NCBI RefSeq assembly: GCF_000226115.1
Contig: NC_016460.1
Span: 3,720,001 to 3,784,000, forward strand
Origin: Thermothielavioides terrestris NRRL 8126
Taxonomy: Eukaryota > Ascomycota > Sordariomycetes > Sordariales > Chaetomiaceae
Length of the DNA stretch: 64,000 nt
Reading direction: 5' to 3'
Shown: positions 34,487 through 44,152 of the stretch, piece after piece
Layout of the letters: each line of letters starts with the position of its first letter
Numbering within the stretch: position 1 is the first letter of the stretch
Notes under the pieces: generated by a model
What the model saw: only the letters and a program-made list of their open reading frames with translations
Database searches by the model: none
What the model was told of the DNA's origin: nothing
Translations under genes and position numbers: made by a program

Positions 34487-34753
34487 TTGCTGCATAGATG
34501 GTCAAATAAATACGTAGAAGCAAAAAATCTAGTCTGCCATGGACCTGCGCAGCGTCTAGTTGCAACTCTGAAGTCTCAGCTTGCCTCCGCTTCATGCCGG
34601 CGCCAACTCGTGGTTGCCGTCCCGCTCGCTTCTATTCCCCCCCAACCCACGCGCGCATGGTATATCACGCAGTAAATGGACGCAGAAAATGGACGCGCCT
34701 CTAAATGCAGATCTACCCAAGTTTTCAAACGCCCAATCAAAATGCAAACCCCC

Positions 34754-35822
34754 TCATACTGTCTTCAGCGCTGCACCGGGAAGGAGCCGATTCTCCAGCT
34801 TCTTGACGAGCTTGTTGGTTTGCTCGGCCAGAGTGAGCGTCAGGATCGTGTGCGGTAGGATCCTCGCGAGATGGGGCAGGAAGCCCTTGTAAATGGCGAA
34901 GAAACCCTCTGTCCGCACGGTCTTGGCCAGACAGTCGAAGACGCCGGCGTAGAGATTGCCGTTCTGGTTATACAGACGGGACATGATGGTGTCTTCAAAC
35001 CTGGTTAGCACCACCAGATGTCCAGTTCAAGTCACAATCCGGCAAAGCTTACCTGGAGGATGCATCACCACGCAAACCGCGAAGCCGCTGACCGTGCTGC
35101 TGGTAAGGTGGAGAGCCGGGCCCTCCTCCATACCGAGATGCCGCATTAACCGACGCTTCGCAAAGAAGTACGTCGGCAGCTGCACCGAGCTCCCAAAACC
35201 GGTCCGGATCATGGCGGCGCCCACGCCGCGGTACAAGCCACGGACTCCCTCGCTACCGTAAATTTGCCTGAGGCCGTCCCACGCGTTCCGGTACCGGTGT
35301 TGTGTGCCGACGGGCAGGAAGGGCGAAAAGCTCTGCAGCCGGGTCTTGACCAGGAAGAAGGGGCTGCCCGCGGCCGCACCCATGATGCCTGACGCGGCGC
35401 CGCAGAACATGTTGATCCCTAAGCTCTGCGTCTTGCCGTCCTTGAATATGAGCGTGGCCAGAGCGTTGCGCATGGGCTCGTAGAAGCCCAGGCGGCAGCC
35501 GTTCAGCAGCACCTGGTAGACGTAGGCGCACCCGAGGCCGCGGTAGATGCCTCGCAGGCCCTCATTTCTGACAATGACGGACACGCCGTGGAAGGGGCCG
35601 CGGTAGTGATGCGGCTGGTGGCCTTTGTCCTGGAGCTCGCCTTGGAGCTGCATGCGGATCTTGACCGTCTCAAACGGGTGCGTCGCCGTCACGGCGCCGC
35701 AGGCGGCAATGCCGCCCGCTATGAAGGCGCTGTCAGGCAGCAGCCATGTCAGATTAGAATCTCGAGAGCAATTGGCCGTGATCGCGCGAAGGCGAGGGTA
35801 CCTACCCAACTGTTGTCGACAT
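34754..35822 (-). CDS. OAC1: Mitochondrial oxaloacetate/sulfate carrier
   Basis: Three exons (35822-35806, 35729-35053, 34992-34754) give 310 residues. The first exon holds only MSTTV plus two bases. Three mitochondrial-carrier repeats are visible, each with its signature: HPFETVKIRMQLQGE, SPFFLVKTRLQSF and HPPDTIMSRLYNQ. The segments YVYQVLLNGCRLGFYEPMRN, GAASGIMGAAAGSP, RTGFGSSVQLPTYFFAKR and EGPALHLTSSTVSGFAVCVVMHP closely match yeast Oac1. That inner-membrane protein imports oxaloacetate, sulfate and isopropylmalate-type anions. The third repeat has Met where the motif usually has Lys or Arg near DTIMSR, acceptable in this subfamily. The start after a short first exon is favoured because exon 2 has no ATG in the needed place. 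Confidence 0.92.
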
Positions 35823-36550
35823 CGCACCAGCGTCAGGATTCGTTCGCGAACTGGCCGGGACCGGCGCAGCGCCGAATTGGGCTCGCCGAAAAGAAGAAGG
35901 ACACGAGGGACGCGGTTGTCAACTCCCGGAAGACATGCGCGCTCAAAAAGCAACAAGAGCAGAAATAACTATTAGGGCATCAACAACAAATAGAGTAATG
36001 GGAATTATCCACCGACCGGCGCTGTCGGTGAGGCTGCGAACGGGGCAAGGCCGCTTATATCCGCCCCATCAGGCCCTGACTCGGCTCGCTCGGGAGCGTT
36101 GGCGTGCTGACGGCTGGGGCAGAGCAGCGGGCGCTGAAGCGAAATCCCGGCCCAAGTCGGATCTAGTGTACAAAGTATGGAAGGCAGTTAGTGCTTATCT
36201 CAGAATCAGTGGCTGTCCCGCCGCCGCCAGGAACGAGGGCAAGACCTGAAGCACAGACCCGTCTCCGGAAATCGGGGATTGAGGTGCAGCTTCACCCTGG
36301 TCTTTCTGGCTCGTGGGGCACGCTGCAGCGCTTGGCGGCGGTGGATCAACAGGGTCCCTTTACGGAAGTCCTTCCCAAAGAGCTGGAACGGTCATGGTCG
36401 ACTTCCCGGTCCATCGAAACAATCCATGACATAGGTACTGTACGTCGACCCGCCACTTCGACGCCGCATTCTCACACGGTTACTTCTGCGCGAGATCCCT
36501 AGCTGTCTCGCCTTTCGCAATTCGGCCGGCCAAGCGCTGGCACGCGAACC
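35823..36550. promoter_or_regulatory. Divergent promoter between OAC1 and SWD2
   Basis: 728 bp between two divergent start codons. No other feature is seen. Confidence 0.5.
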
Positions 36551-37803
36551 ATGTCTCCCACCCCGATGGACATCGACGACGCGCCCTCCGCGTCAGCTAC
36601 TCCATCGCTGAATATTTCGCGAACGCTGGGCGCCAATGCCCCAAGCACCACGTCTGTCAGCGAAGTGATTTCGGCATTCCGACCGACGAAGGTGTGTACG
36701 GTGTCCTTGCCATTTTCTGTTGCCGCTGCTAATTTAACCTTCCAGCTTTTCCGGCGGGACGACGCCAAAGATGGCAAACCGCTGCCGTACGTTCTGTCAA
36801 TTGACTTCGACGATCCGGGCGAGCTGTGCATGACATCGGAGAGCGATGAGACCATCCAGATATACAACGTGAAGGACGGCCGGCATGACAAGAGCCTCCT
36901 CAGCAAGAAATACGGCGTGAAATTGGCCAAGTTCACGCATACGAGCTCGGGCATCATCTATGCGAGCACCAAGCAGAATGGTACGGCGACGCCGCCGAGA
37001 GCTGGGCGCGTGCCCCCGCCGGAGCTGACATGGCCTTAGATGCAATCAGGTACCTTGCGACGCACGACAACTCCTTCATCCGCTACTTTGAAGGCCACGA
37101 AGGCGCCGTGACCGACCTCTCACTGCACCCTGGCGCGGACAACTTCATTTCCTGTAGCGTCGACAACACGGTCCTCTTATGGGACATCCGGACCAAGAAC
37201 TTTTCCGGCAAGCTATTCCTGAACACGCCGTATCTCTCGGCGTGGGACCCGTCGGGCAACGTCTTTGCGATTGCCTCGCCAGCCAGCAGCACCATCCTGT
37301 TGTATGATCATCGTAATTATGAGCGAGGCCCTTTTTCCGAGTTCGACATTATGAAAGCACGCGGGCCGGCCGATCCAGAGGCTGCTTCTCGAGGCTGGAC
37401 AAAGCTAGAGTTTTCCAACGACGGGAAGCATCTGCTTCTGGGCTCGCGGGGCGACGGGCACTTCCTCCTGGACGCATTCGACGGGAACCTCAAGGCGTAC
37501 CTGAAGAAGCCGGGCCCGGGCACCAGACGGTTGGGCGCGGGAGAGACACAGGGCGGCAATGCCGAGAGCAGCGGCGACTGCTGCTTTGCTCCGGATGGCC
37601 GCTACGTCTTGAGCGGAGCGAAGACGGACCTCCTGGTGTGGGATACATTGGCAGCGGCGCAGGGAGGCGACAAGGTGCTTGCGCCGACGCATGTTTTGGA
37701 GGAGAAGCGGGAAACAGCCGTGGTGGCATACAACCCGCGGTACAACATGATTGCTACGGCGGACCAGGAACTAGTATTTTGGCTGCCCGAGTCCAATTCG
37801 TAG
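36551..37803 (+). CDS. SWD2: COMPASS/Set1C WD40 subunit Swd2 (WDR82)
   Basis: Three exons (36551-36691, 36746-36980, 37040-37803) give 379 residues. A 45-residue acidic/Ser N-terminus precedes WD40 repeats. Recognisable blades include YVLSIDFDDPGELCMTSES (ETIQIYNVKDG), FEGHEGAVTDLSLHPG (NTVLLWDIRT), LSAWDPSGNVFAIAS (STILLYDHRNY), LEFSNDGKHLLLGS, and CCFAPDGRYVLSGAKTDLL (LVWD). The block KYGVKLAKFTHTSSGIIYAS followed by IRYLATHDNSFIRYFEGHE is characteristic of Swd2/WDR82. Swd2 links the Set1 H3K4 methyltransferase to ubiquitinated H2B and phosphorylated RNA polymerase II; in yeast it also serves in cleavage and polyadenylation. Introns have consensus sites. It is head to tail with SRP9 and divergent from OAC1. 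Confidence 0.92.
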
Positions 37804-38297
37804 GACGGACGGAGGCTCAGGCTAAGGATGAGTGGACATATTGGGACAGCCGGGATGGCTGACGGTACGATCGCGAACTGTGATACCCTGGGCGGATGCA
37901 TTTTACGGCGTTGCGGTAAAGGCGGGTTGCAATATGAAGACTTCGAACCTCGATGGGTGGCTGTCTGTGTGAAACTGTTTGCTGGGAAAGGGGCTGGTTG
38001 TCGGACCCAAACAAAGCTCCCCGCACTCGGTGAAAGTAGCCCCACTGCACCACAGCAGCCAAGACCCTGCCTCAGCTTGCAGCCTCGAAAACTCCAGTTC
38101 GCGGCAGCACCACGCGACGGGAGCAATCGATCACCTGGCGCCCAAACTCGTTGCCGCGGCCGAGCTACCTCCCTACTCTGCGCCTACAACAAAAGCACGG
38201 CGCCGATAGGTCTGCAGGCGTTGCAGATTGAAGCGCGCCTCGACTCTGTTCTTCCACATAGTTCCAGGTTCTGATTCACCAACCCATCCAGCGCAAG
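37804..38297. other. Intergenic region SWD2 to SRP9, no gene seen
   Basis: 494 bp between two same-strand genes; presumed 3' UTR then promoter. Confidence 0.5.
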
Positions 38298-39041
38298 ATG
38301 CCCTACTACGCAAAATCCGAAGACTGGCTGCACCAGTCCGCCCTCCTGCTCCAAGCCCGCCCGTCAACAGCAAGTGTTTCCTCCGCCGTCCCACCTCCAA
38401 CTCCTCTTCCTTTTTCTAGCTGACCATTTCCGCCTCCCCCTCACCAGACGCGCATCACAACCCGCTACCACCTCAAGCCCGCCCGCCGCCGGCTCAAAAC
38501 CGACCGCACCACCACCACCACCAGCAGCGACGACAAAGCCGATGCCTCATCACAACAACCACAACAAGAACAACAACAACGACAACAGCCCAAATCACAA
38601 CAGCAACAAAAACAGCAACGAGAGCAACCCGAAAAGCCCCCGCGCGGCCACCTCGTGCTCAAGACGTTCGACCCGGCCAGCGGCGTCACGCTCAAGTACA
38701 AGACCTCCAAGGCCGCCGAGGTGACCCGCCTGGTGCAGATGCTCGGCGCGCTGGGCCGGCGCATGGCCGGTCTGCCGTCTCCTCTGCCGTCTACGACCAC
38801 TACCACCACTACTACTACTGTTGCTGCCGGTGTTGGTGTTGGTGGGAGCGATGGGGATGAGGTCATGCAGGATGCGCCGGCTGCTGGTGCTGCTGCTGCT
38901 GCTGGTGGTGGTGGGGAAGGGGAAGTCGGGGGTGGGAGCGGGGTGGTGACGCCGACGGTTGGTGGTGATGGTGGTGGTGGTGGTGGAGGTGCTGGCGGTG
39001 CTGGTGGGGGAAAGGGGAAGAAGAAGAAGGGGAAGAGGTGA
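38298..39041 (+). CDS. Signal recognition particle SRP9/SRP21 subunit
   Basis: Two exons (38298-38369, 38448-39041) give 221 residues. The core fold is split. MPYYAKSEDWLHQSALLLQA and TRITTRYHLKP form the first helix and strand. After an insert of about 45 residues rich in T, Q, S and K come GHLVLKTFDPASGVTLKYKT and the helix KAAEVTRLVQMLGALGRRM. These match the SRP9/SRP21 family, which pairs with SRP14 on the Alu end of SRP RNA and is needed for cotranslational targeting. A Gly/Ala-rich tail ends GKGKKKKGKR, resembling the basic tails of fungal SRP21. Splicing ACA|GCAAGT to CACCAG|ACG keeps phase 0 and restores PSTTRITTRYHLK, so this is a GC-AG intron. The nearby GT (38375) would break the frame. 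Confidence 0.85.
38370..38447 (+). other. GC-AG intron in the SRP9/SRP21 gene
   Basis: A 78-nt intron with donor GCAAGT, a GCTGAC branch (38419-38424) and acceptor TCACCAG. GC donors are a small minority of fungal introns. The donor is otherwise a perfect consensus from position +3. Confidence 0.75.
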
Positions 39042-39698
39042 GGGGCTGGCTTGGCCTCGTGGGTAGCTGGTGGTGGTGCCTGATTGTTCGCGAAGGCATG
39101 GTGGCTGTGGAGGGGTTGGGGGGGATGAAGATCACCGGTTGTGTAATTCTCTCTCCGGATCTGAGGGGTTGGGAGACGGCCTCAAATTTCATCACCATGC
39201 ACGGCTGGAGCCGGCACACTCTGGGGAACGTGCTGGCTGGACTTTAGACTAAAATGCATCTTGAAAAGGACGAGGGTGCGTTGGAAGGCACAGTGGGCAA
39301 TCATCAATAGAAGCATTGAGCGTAAGACGCACATCCACGCACGAGACAACCCAAGGCGCCGAATTCACAAAGTTTCATTCCTAGCATGAGAATCTACTCA
39401 TACATGCCCGTAAAACCATGCTTTCCTCGACATCCCTCATCGCATTCCCTACCAGAGCCACGCCACCCCAACGCCAGACTCCGCCACTGCCAACGCGGTC
39501 ACGGCCGCGCAGCACGTATACATGTGAAAAGCATATCCAACGTCTCAACCGAGAGAAGAAGAGACGTCAACCGAAAGCCCTGTCGTTTCTATGCCAGGAG
39601 ATTTCGAGAGAAAAGCAGACAGAGCAAACCGTCGAGTACAGAAGAGGGTATTAGAGGCAACAGGAGAAGAGAGACGGGCAGCGGAAGGCAGCACAGCC
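39042..39698. other. Convergent intergenic region, no gene seen
   Basis: 657 bp between the stops of SRP9 and RNR2; presumed 3' UTRs. Confidence 0.5.
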
Positions 39699-41076
39699 TT
39701 AGAAGTCCTCGTCGAAGGAGAAGTCACCGCCGTTCTCGCCCTTAGCCTCTTCGGCCTCCTCCTGGACAAACTTCTTGGTGCTGGCCATGACGCCGGCCTT
39801 CTGGTAGTCGCCCACGCGCTTCTCGAAGAAGTTAGTCTTGCCGCCGAGCGAGATGTTCTCCATGAAGTCGAAGGGGTTCGTCGACCGGTAGACCTTCTCG
39901 TTGCCGAGGGCGACGAGCAGGCGGTCGGCGACGAACTCAATGTACTGCTTCATCAGGGTGGCGTTCATGCCCAGCAGGGCGCACGGCAGGGCCTCGGTCA
40001 GGAACTCCTGCTCGATCCGGACGGCGTCGACGATGATGTCCTGGATGACCTGCTTGCTGGGCCGCTTGTTGAGGTGCGAGAACAGCAGGCAGGCGAAGTC
40101 GGTGTGCAGACCCTCGTCCCGCGAGATGAGCTCGTTGGAGAAGGTCAGGCCGGGCATCAGGCCGCGCTTCTTGAGCCAGAAGATGGACGCGAAGGCGCCG
40201 CTGAAGAAGATGCCTTCGACGGCGGCGAACGCGACCAGGCGCTGGGCGAAGGTCGACTTCTTGTCCGCGATCCACCGCAGCGCCCAGTCGGCCTTCTTGC
40301 GGATGCAGGGGATGGTGTCGATGGCATTGAACAGGTGCGTGCGCTGGGCGGGCTCCTTGATGTACGTGTCAATGAGCAGCGAGTAGGTCTCGGAGTGGAT
40401 GTTCTCCATCATGATCTGGAAGCCGTAGAAGCAGCGGGCCTCGGGGATCTGGACTTCGCCGCTGAAGCGCTCGACCAGGTTCTCATTGACGATGCCGTCC
40501 GACGCGGCGAAGAAGGCGAGGATGTGGGAGATGAAATACTTCTCATCGTCGTTGAGCCTGTTGTTCCAGTCGTGCAAGTCCTTGGAGAGGTCGATCTCCT
40601 CGGCAGTCCAGAAGGAAGCCTCGGCCTTCTTGTACATCTGCCAGATCTGTGGTGGCTTGTGAGCACGCGTTCCACCATACGCGTCCGAGCGCGTCACGTA
40701 CCTCGTGGTACTTGATGGGGAACAGCACAAAGCGCTGCGGGTTCTCCTGAAGCAGAGGCTCATCGGCCTCCTCGGGCTTGATGGTCGGAGCCACAGCGGG
40801 CTTCGCGGCCTCCTGCTTCTTGTCCGTGGTTGAGTGCTTAGACTCAGCGTCTATCTCGGCTTCGAGGGTGGCGAGGTCGGCATCGAACGGCGCGTTCTCC
40901 TTATTAGACGCGGAAAAATCGAGCTTCTTGACCGGGGATTCCATCTTGAGGGCCTCAATGGCGGACGCAGCCTGTAGAGAGCACCAAGATCAGCATTGGA
41001 CCCGGACCGCACGCGTCGAGAGCGGGACGCGGGGCCCAACACAAACCTGCTTAGACGGCGTGACCTGGGCAGTCAT
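39699..41076 (-). CDS. RNR2: Ribonucleotide reductase small subunit (class Ia R2)
   Basis: Three exons (41076-41047, 40971-40702, 40646-39699) give 415 residues. R2 carries the diiron-tyrosyl radical that starts reduction of ribonucleotides to deoxyribonucleotides, supplying dNTPs for S phase and repair. All iron ligands are present: Asp150 (AASDGIV), Glu181 and His184 (MENIHSE), Glu244 (AVEGIFF), Glu278 and His281 (RDEGLHTDF). The radical tyrosine is Tyr188 in SETYSLL. The C-terminus FSFDEDF is the R1-docking tail. The N-terminus holds the acidic, Lys-containing extension usual in fungi. Introns are 75 and 55 nt. ACGCGT boxes occur in the promoter and in both introns, consistent with G1/S regulation. 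All catalytic features indicate the active subunit, not an Rnr4-like partner. Confidence 0.97.
40665..40684. promoter_or_regulatory. Two ACGCGT boxes inside RNR2 intron 2
   Basis: Perfect ACGCGT at 40665-40670 and 40679-40684 inside a 55-nt intron (40647-40701), plus a nearby GACGCGC. Their density is far above chance for such a short interval. Confidence 0.5.
41011..41016. promoter_or_regulatory. ACGCGT box inside RNR2 intron 1
   Basis: Perfect ACGCGT in the 75-nt first intron (40972-41046), with a GACGCGG near-match about 15 bp away. Confidence 0.45.
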
Positions 41077-42036
41077 TGCTGTGCGTGTGTGTGGGATGAA
41101 TTGGTAATGTGTAGAGGAAAGTTAAAGAATCGCCACCTGATGTAAGAGGTCAATTGGGCCTGTCGTTGCTTGGTTTGTGGGCTGGAGAGAGCGGTGCGGA
41201 CAAAGAGGCTACAGAAAGTCTGGAATGGGAGACGCGATGCTTAAATGTGCAGCGCGGGTTACGCGGTACCCACCCTGCGAAATCTTGCACGCACTGCAGC
41301 TGCAGGGGTTCGCGTCAACGCGTCAACACCACACCTGATACCAGCCACCCGCTGCCCTCAGGCATCAACCTCCACTGGCGCCTCGGAGCTTGGTCGGCCT
41401 TACCTCGCCTTTATCAGATCATCGGCCGAGCCAGCTGATTGTGACACAAGCATTAAAGAGGTGTGCGATCCAATGTTCCCTTGGCTCCTTGGCCCTGTCA
41501 GGACCCCGCTATGACACACCTGCACCACACGCCACACGCGCTGTATCGAACTCGGGATCTGCCAATGGGTTGAGCCAGATCCTGGGCATCCACTTGCGGA
41601 TGGACTGACCAAGAGGTGGGCTGCCGTACAAAGGTTTGTCATCGCAGCGTAATCGGAACAAAATCACGGAATGTGGACATCCGGGTCGGCTGAGGCGTTC
41701 ATGGCAACGTCAAAGCCCATCTTCCCTACTGTGACACCGCCCACGCAAGCGCCTCCGCGAGGCCCGGCTCTGTCATCGAGCTCACGGCCTAGCATTTGTC
41801 TACTAAAAAAATAGGAAGAAAATCAAAAGAAAAAGAACGAAAGGTAAGAAGGAGCAAGCAAAGACCATGAACGCGAACCGCTGCATTCCGAGGATATCCT
41901 GAATTACAACCAGACAGTTCCAACGCCAGAGTCCGGTGCCTGCATGCGGCCCTATACACGCCGGCGCAATCTAAAAGTCTAGCTCCAAAGACCGTTCCGC
42001 ACCAGCCTCCACGCACGCCCGCACACCTCGAGCATC
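41077..42036. other. Intergenic region, RNR2 promoter and DUF4112 3' flank
   Basis: 960 bp. It holds the MCB-like cluster near RNR2. The distal part, towards 42 kb, shows no gene. Confidence 0.55.
41318..41323. promoter_or_regulatory. ACGCGT box in RNR2 promoter
   Basis: Perfect ACGCGT about 240 bp upstream of the RNR2 start, within a tandem CGCGTCAA-type repeat (41311-41325). GACGCGA lies near 41231 and TACGCGG near 41260. Confidence 0.5.
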
Positions 42037-42968
42037 CTAGCCTTTGCGAGTCTGTCGGTCTCTCGGGTCGTGGGCCTGTCTTCCCTGAAGACCATCGGTT
42101 CTCTGGCCCGACTGATTACGCCCGGGCATCGTGGGCTTCGCAGGAGGCGGCATGTCCCCCCGAGCTAGCGTGCGTGATGGGGGTGCTAAGGCGGGATTCG
42201 AGGGTGCTGGCTCGATCCTCCTCGCCGGCTCGACGCCTTGCTCGACATCCCGGTCCTCCGAGGCGACCTGTAGCTCCGCGGGGACTCGGACCTTCGACCC
42301 GTCGTCTGGATCCTGCACCGCGCCCTCCCTGAGCGCCCTCGCCTTCTCCGTCAGATAGGCGTCAAGCAGCCAGGCATTGCGCGTGTTGGCACGGTACAAC
42401 ATGTCGGCGAGGTCACCGACGAACGGGACGAAGCCCACGGCAAGATCGATCAGGATGTTGGTGAACATCATGCCGTACAGCCTCTTGGGCAAGCCACCGT
42501 CGACACCGGAGGCCGTCTTGATCAGGGCGAAAGCCATGAGAAAGTCGGCAAAGTCACCGATGCTGGCCATGCTGGGTGAGCCAGAGGCGTGCTGAACGAA
42601 GGTTTCCAGGTGCGACTTACAACGGCAGGAGGCCAATAACCGACGACCACCCAAACTTGAAGCCGAAGCAGCAGCAGCGAAATCCCATGTCCCACCGATA
42701 GGCCCTTCTCCGGACACGCCTCAGAATCTTGGCGTCATTGCGGGACAGACCTTGGGGGACCGGTCTCTCTTGCATCTTATGCTTGACCACCCTGCCATTC
42801 TTGATGACTGGCACCCTCTCAAGGTACGGATTCTGTGATTGAAGTCGTCAGGATCCGGAACCACGGCAATTCAATGAGGGAGAGTGTTACATCGGAGTTG
42901 GTGTTTCTCTTGTCCTTGCGCAGCTTCCCGAGAGCCCGCTTCTCGAGTATTTTGAGAGCCACGTTCAT
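42037..42968 (-). CDS. DUF4112 family membrane-associated protein
   Basis: Three exons (42968-42891, 42832-42621, 42562-42037) give 271 residues. The conserved block reads LSRNDAKILRRVRRRAYRWD, then CCCFGFKFGWSSVIGLLP. Splicing continues it as FIGDFADFLMAFALIKTA, VDGGLP, NILIDLAVGFVPFVGDLADM and YRANTRNAWLLDAYL. This is the signature of the DUF4112 family, widespread in ascomycetes, whose paired hydrophobic segments (GWSSVIGLLPFIGDFADF and IDLAVGFVPFVGDLADML) probably insert in or lie on a membrane. The C-terminal 90 residues are Pro/Arg-rich and disordered. No biochemical role is established to my knowledge. The intron within the hydrophobic block is certain because splicing restores IGDFADF; the first exon is less certain. 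Confidence 0.8.
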
Positions 42969-44152
42969 GGTGTCTCAGTCGTGGCGCGTCGTCAAAGTGT
43001 GCGCTGCTTGTTGTTGTACGAAACTATTGCTGGAGAACACCGAACAATCTTGAGGGTGGTTGTGGGAGGATATAAGCGGCTGCTGCTTTGTTGCAACCTT
43101 TTTGAGTCCGTTGGCGGCGGCTGTCGATCTCGGACGAACCGCGATGCGCTGCGGGTATTGGCCAGCGATCGCGCTTTGTCCGTTTCAGGTGCGCGCCTGT
43201 GAGGCTCGATTAGGCACTGAGAAACCGCTTTTGGCGCTGGTGTAAGCGAACCACAGGCTGCTGCGCCAGGGTAGGTCTCTTGTGGACTGAAATGAACGTC
43301 AAAGAGGGAGAGCCGCCATGAGCCAGTTGGGCACAACCCTTCTTTATGCCCTGTGTCAATCCCTTGGCTACGTCCATGTTGTGCTCGTCAAACAATGACA
43401 CCCCCTTACTGGGCGCGCAGGTTCTCAGCTGGCGTAGCGTCAATGACGTCTGTGGTGATTGCCCCTGGTCAGTGGCGGCTGTGGTTGGCCTCCCCTTCAA
43501 GGTCATGTGGGGCCACTCATAGTGGGGTTAGTGTACTACGAGTAGTTAGTAGTAACGCACCGCCACACGCTATGGAAGGAACCGCTGAAGTGGCACCCCA
43601 GAGGACTGTGGATCGTGGCGGGAGCTTCCCACCCCCCACGCCACATCCGTTGGCCCAACAGCAACTTGACCGTCGTGAGCCTCGCAAGGGTGGGGGACAA
43701 ATGAACGTCATCCACGTCTGCACACGTCGCTTTTCGCCTTTCGAGTTCCGACCGCCGACCACTGCTGCAGTGCCCGAATTGCTCCGACCTTGAAATTGAC
43801 AGAACTCCTGACAGTGGTTCAAATTGGATTGGGCATTGCAGGTCTCTGTCCGACCGTTTGTTGCAGTCCTGAACTTCCCGTCTGTTCACGTTGGTTAGGT
43901 GACATCGAGCGGGTGTTGGTTCTGTCTGAGCATCTCGGCGGGGAACTTGCAGCTGCTGCCCGTGCCATCCCCGCCTGTGCCTTGAACAAACATCCACGAC
44001 AACATCAGCACTTCAACACTTCAATTCGAAAAGTTCTCGAGCCGAACGAACGCTAGTGTACCTTGCCTGCCGTGCTAGAGCACCCGGCCGTTGATTCACC
44101 CTTTCTCAGCTGTCGCCTACCGTTGTGGATATGCTCGATACAAGTTGTCGCC
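42969..44152. promoter_or_regulatory. Divergent intergenic region, presumed promoters
   Basis: 1.2 kb between the DUF4112 and DCP2 starts. Short open frames on both strands have no family resemblance. Nothing else is seen. Confidence 0.5.
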
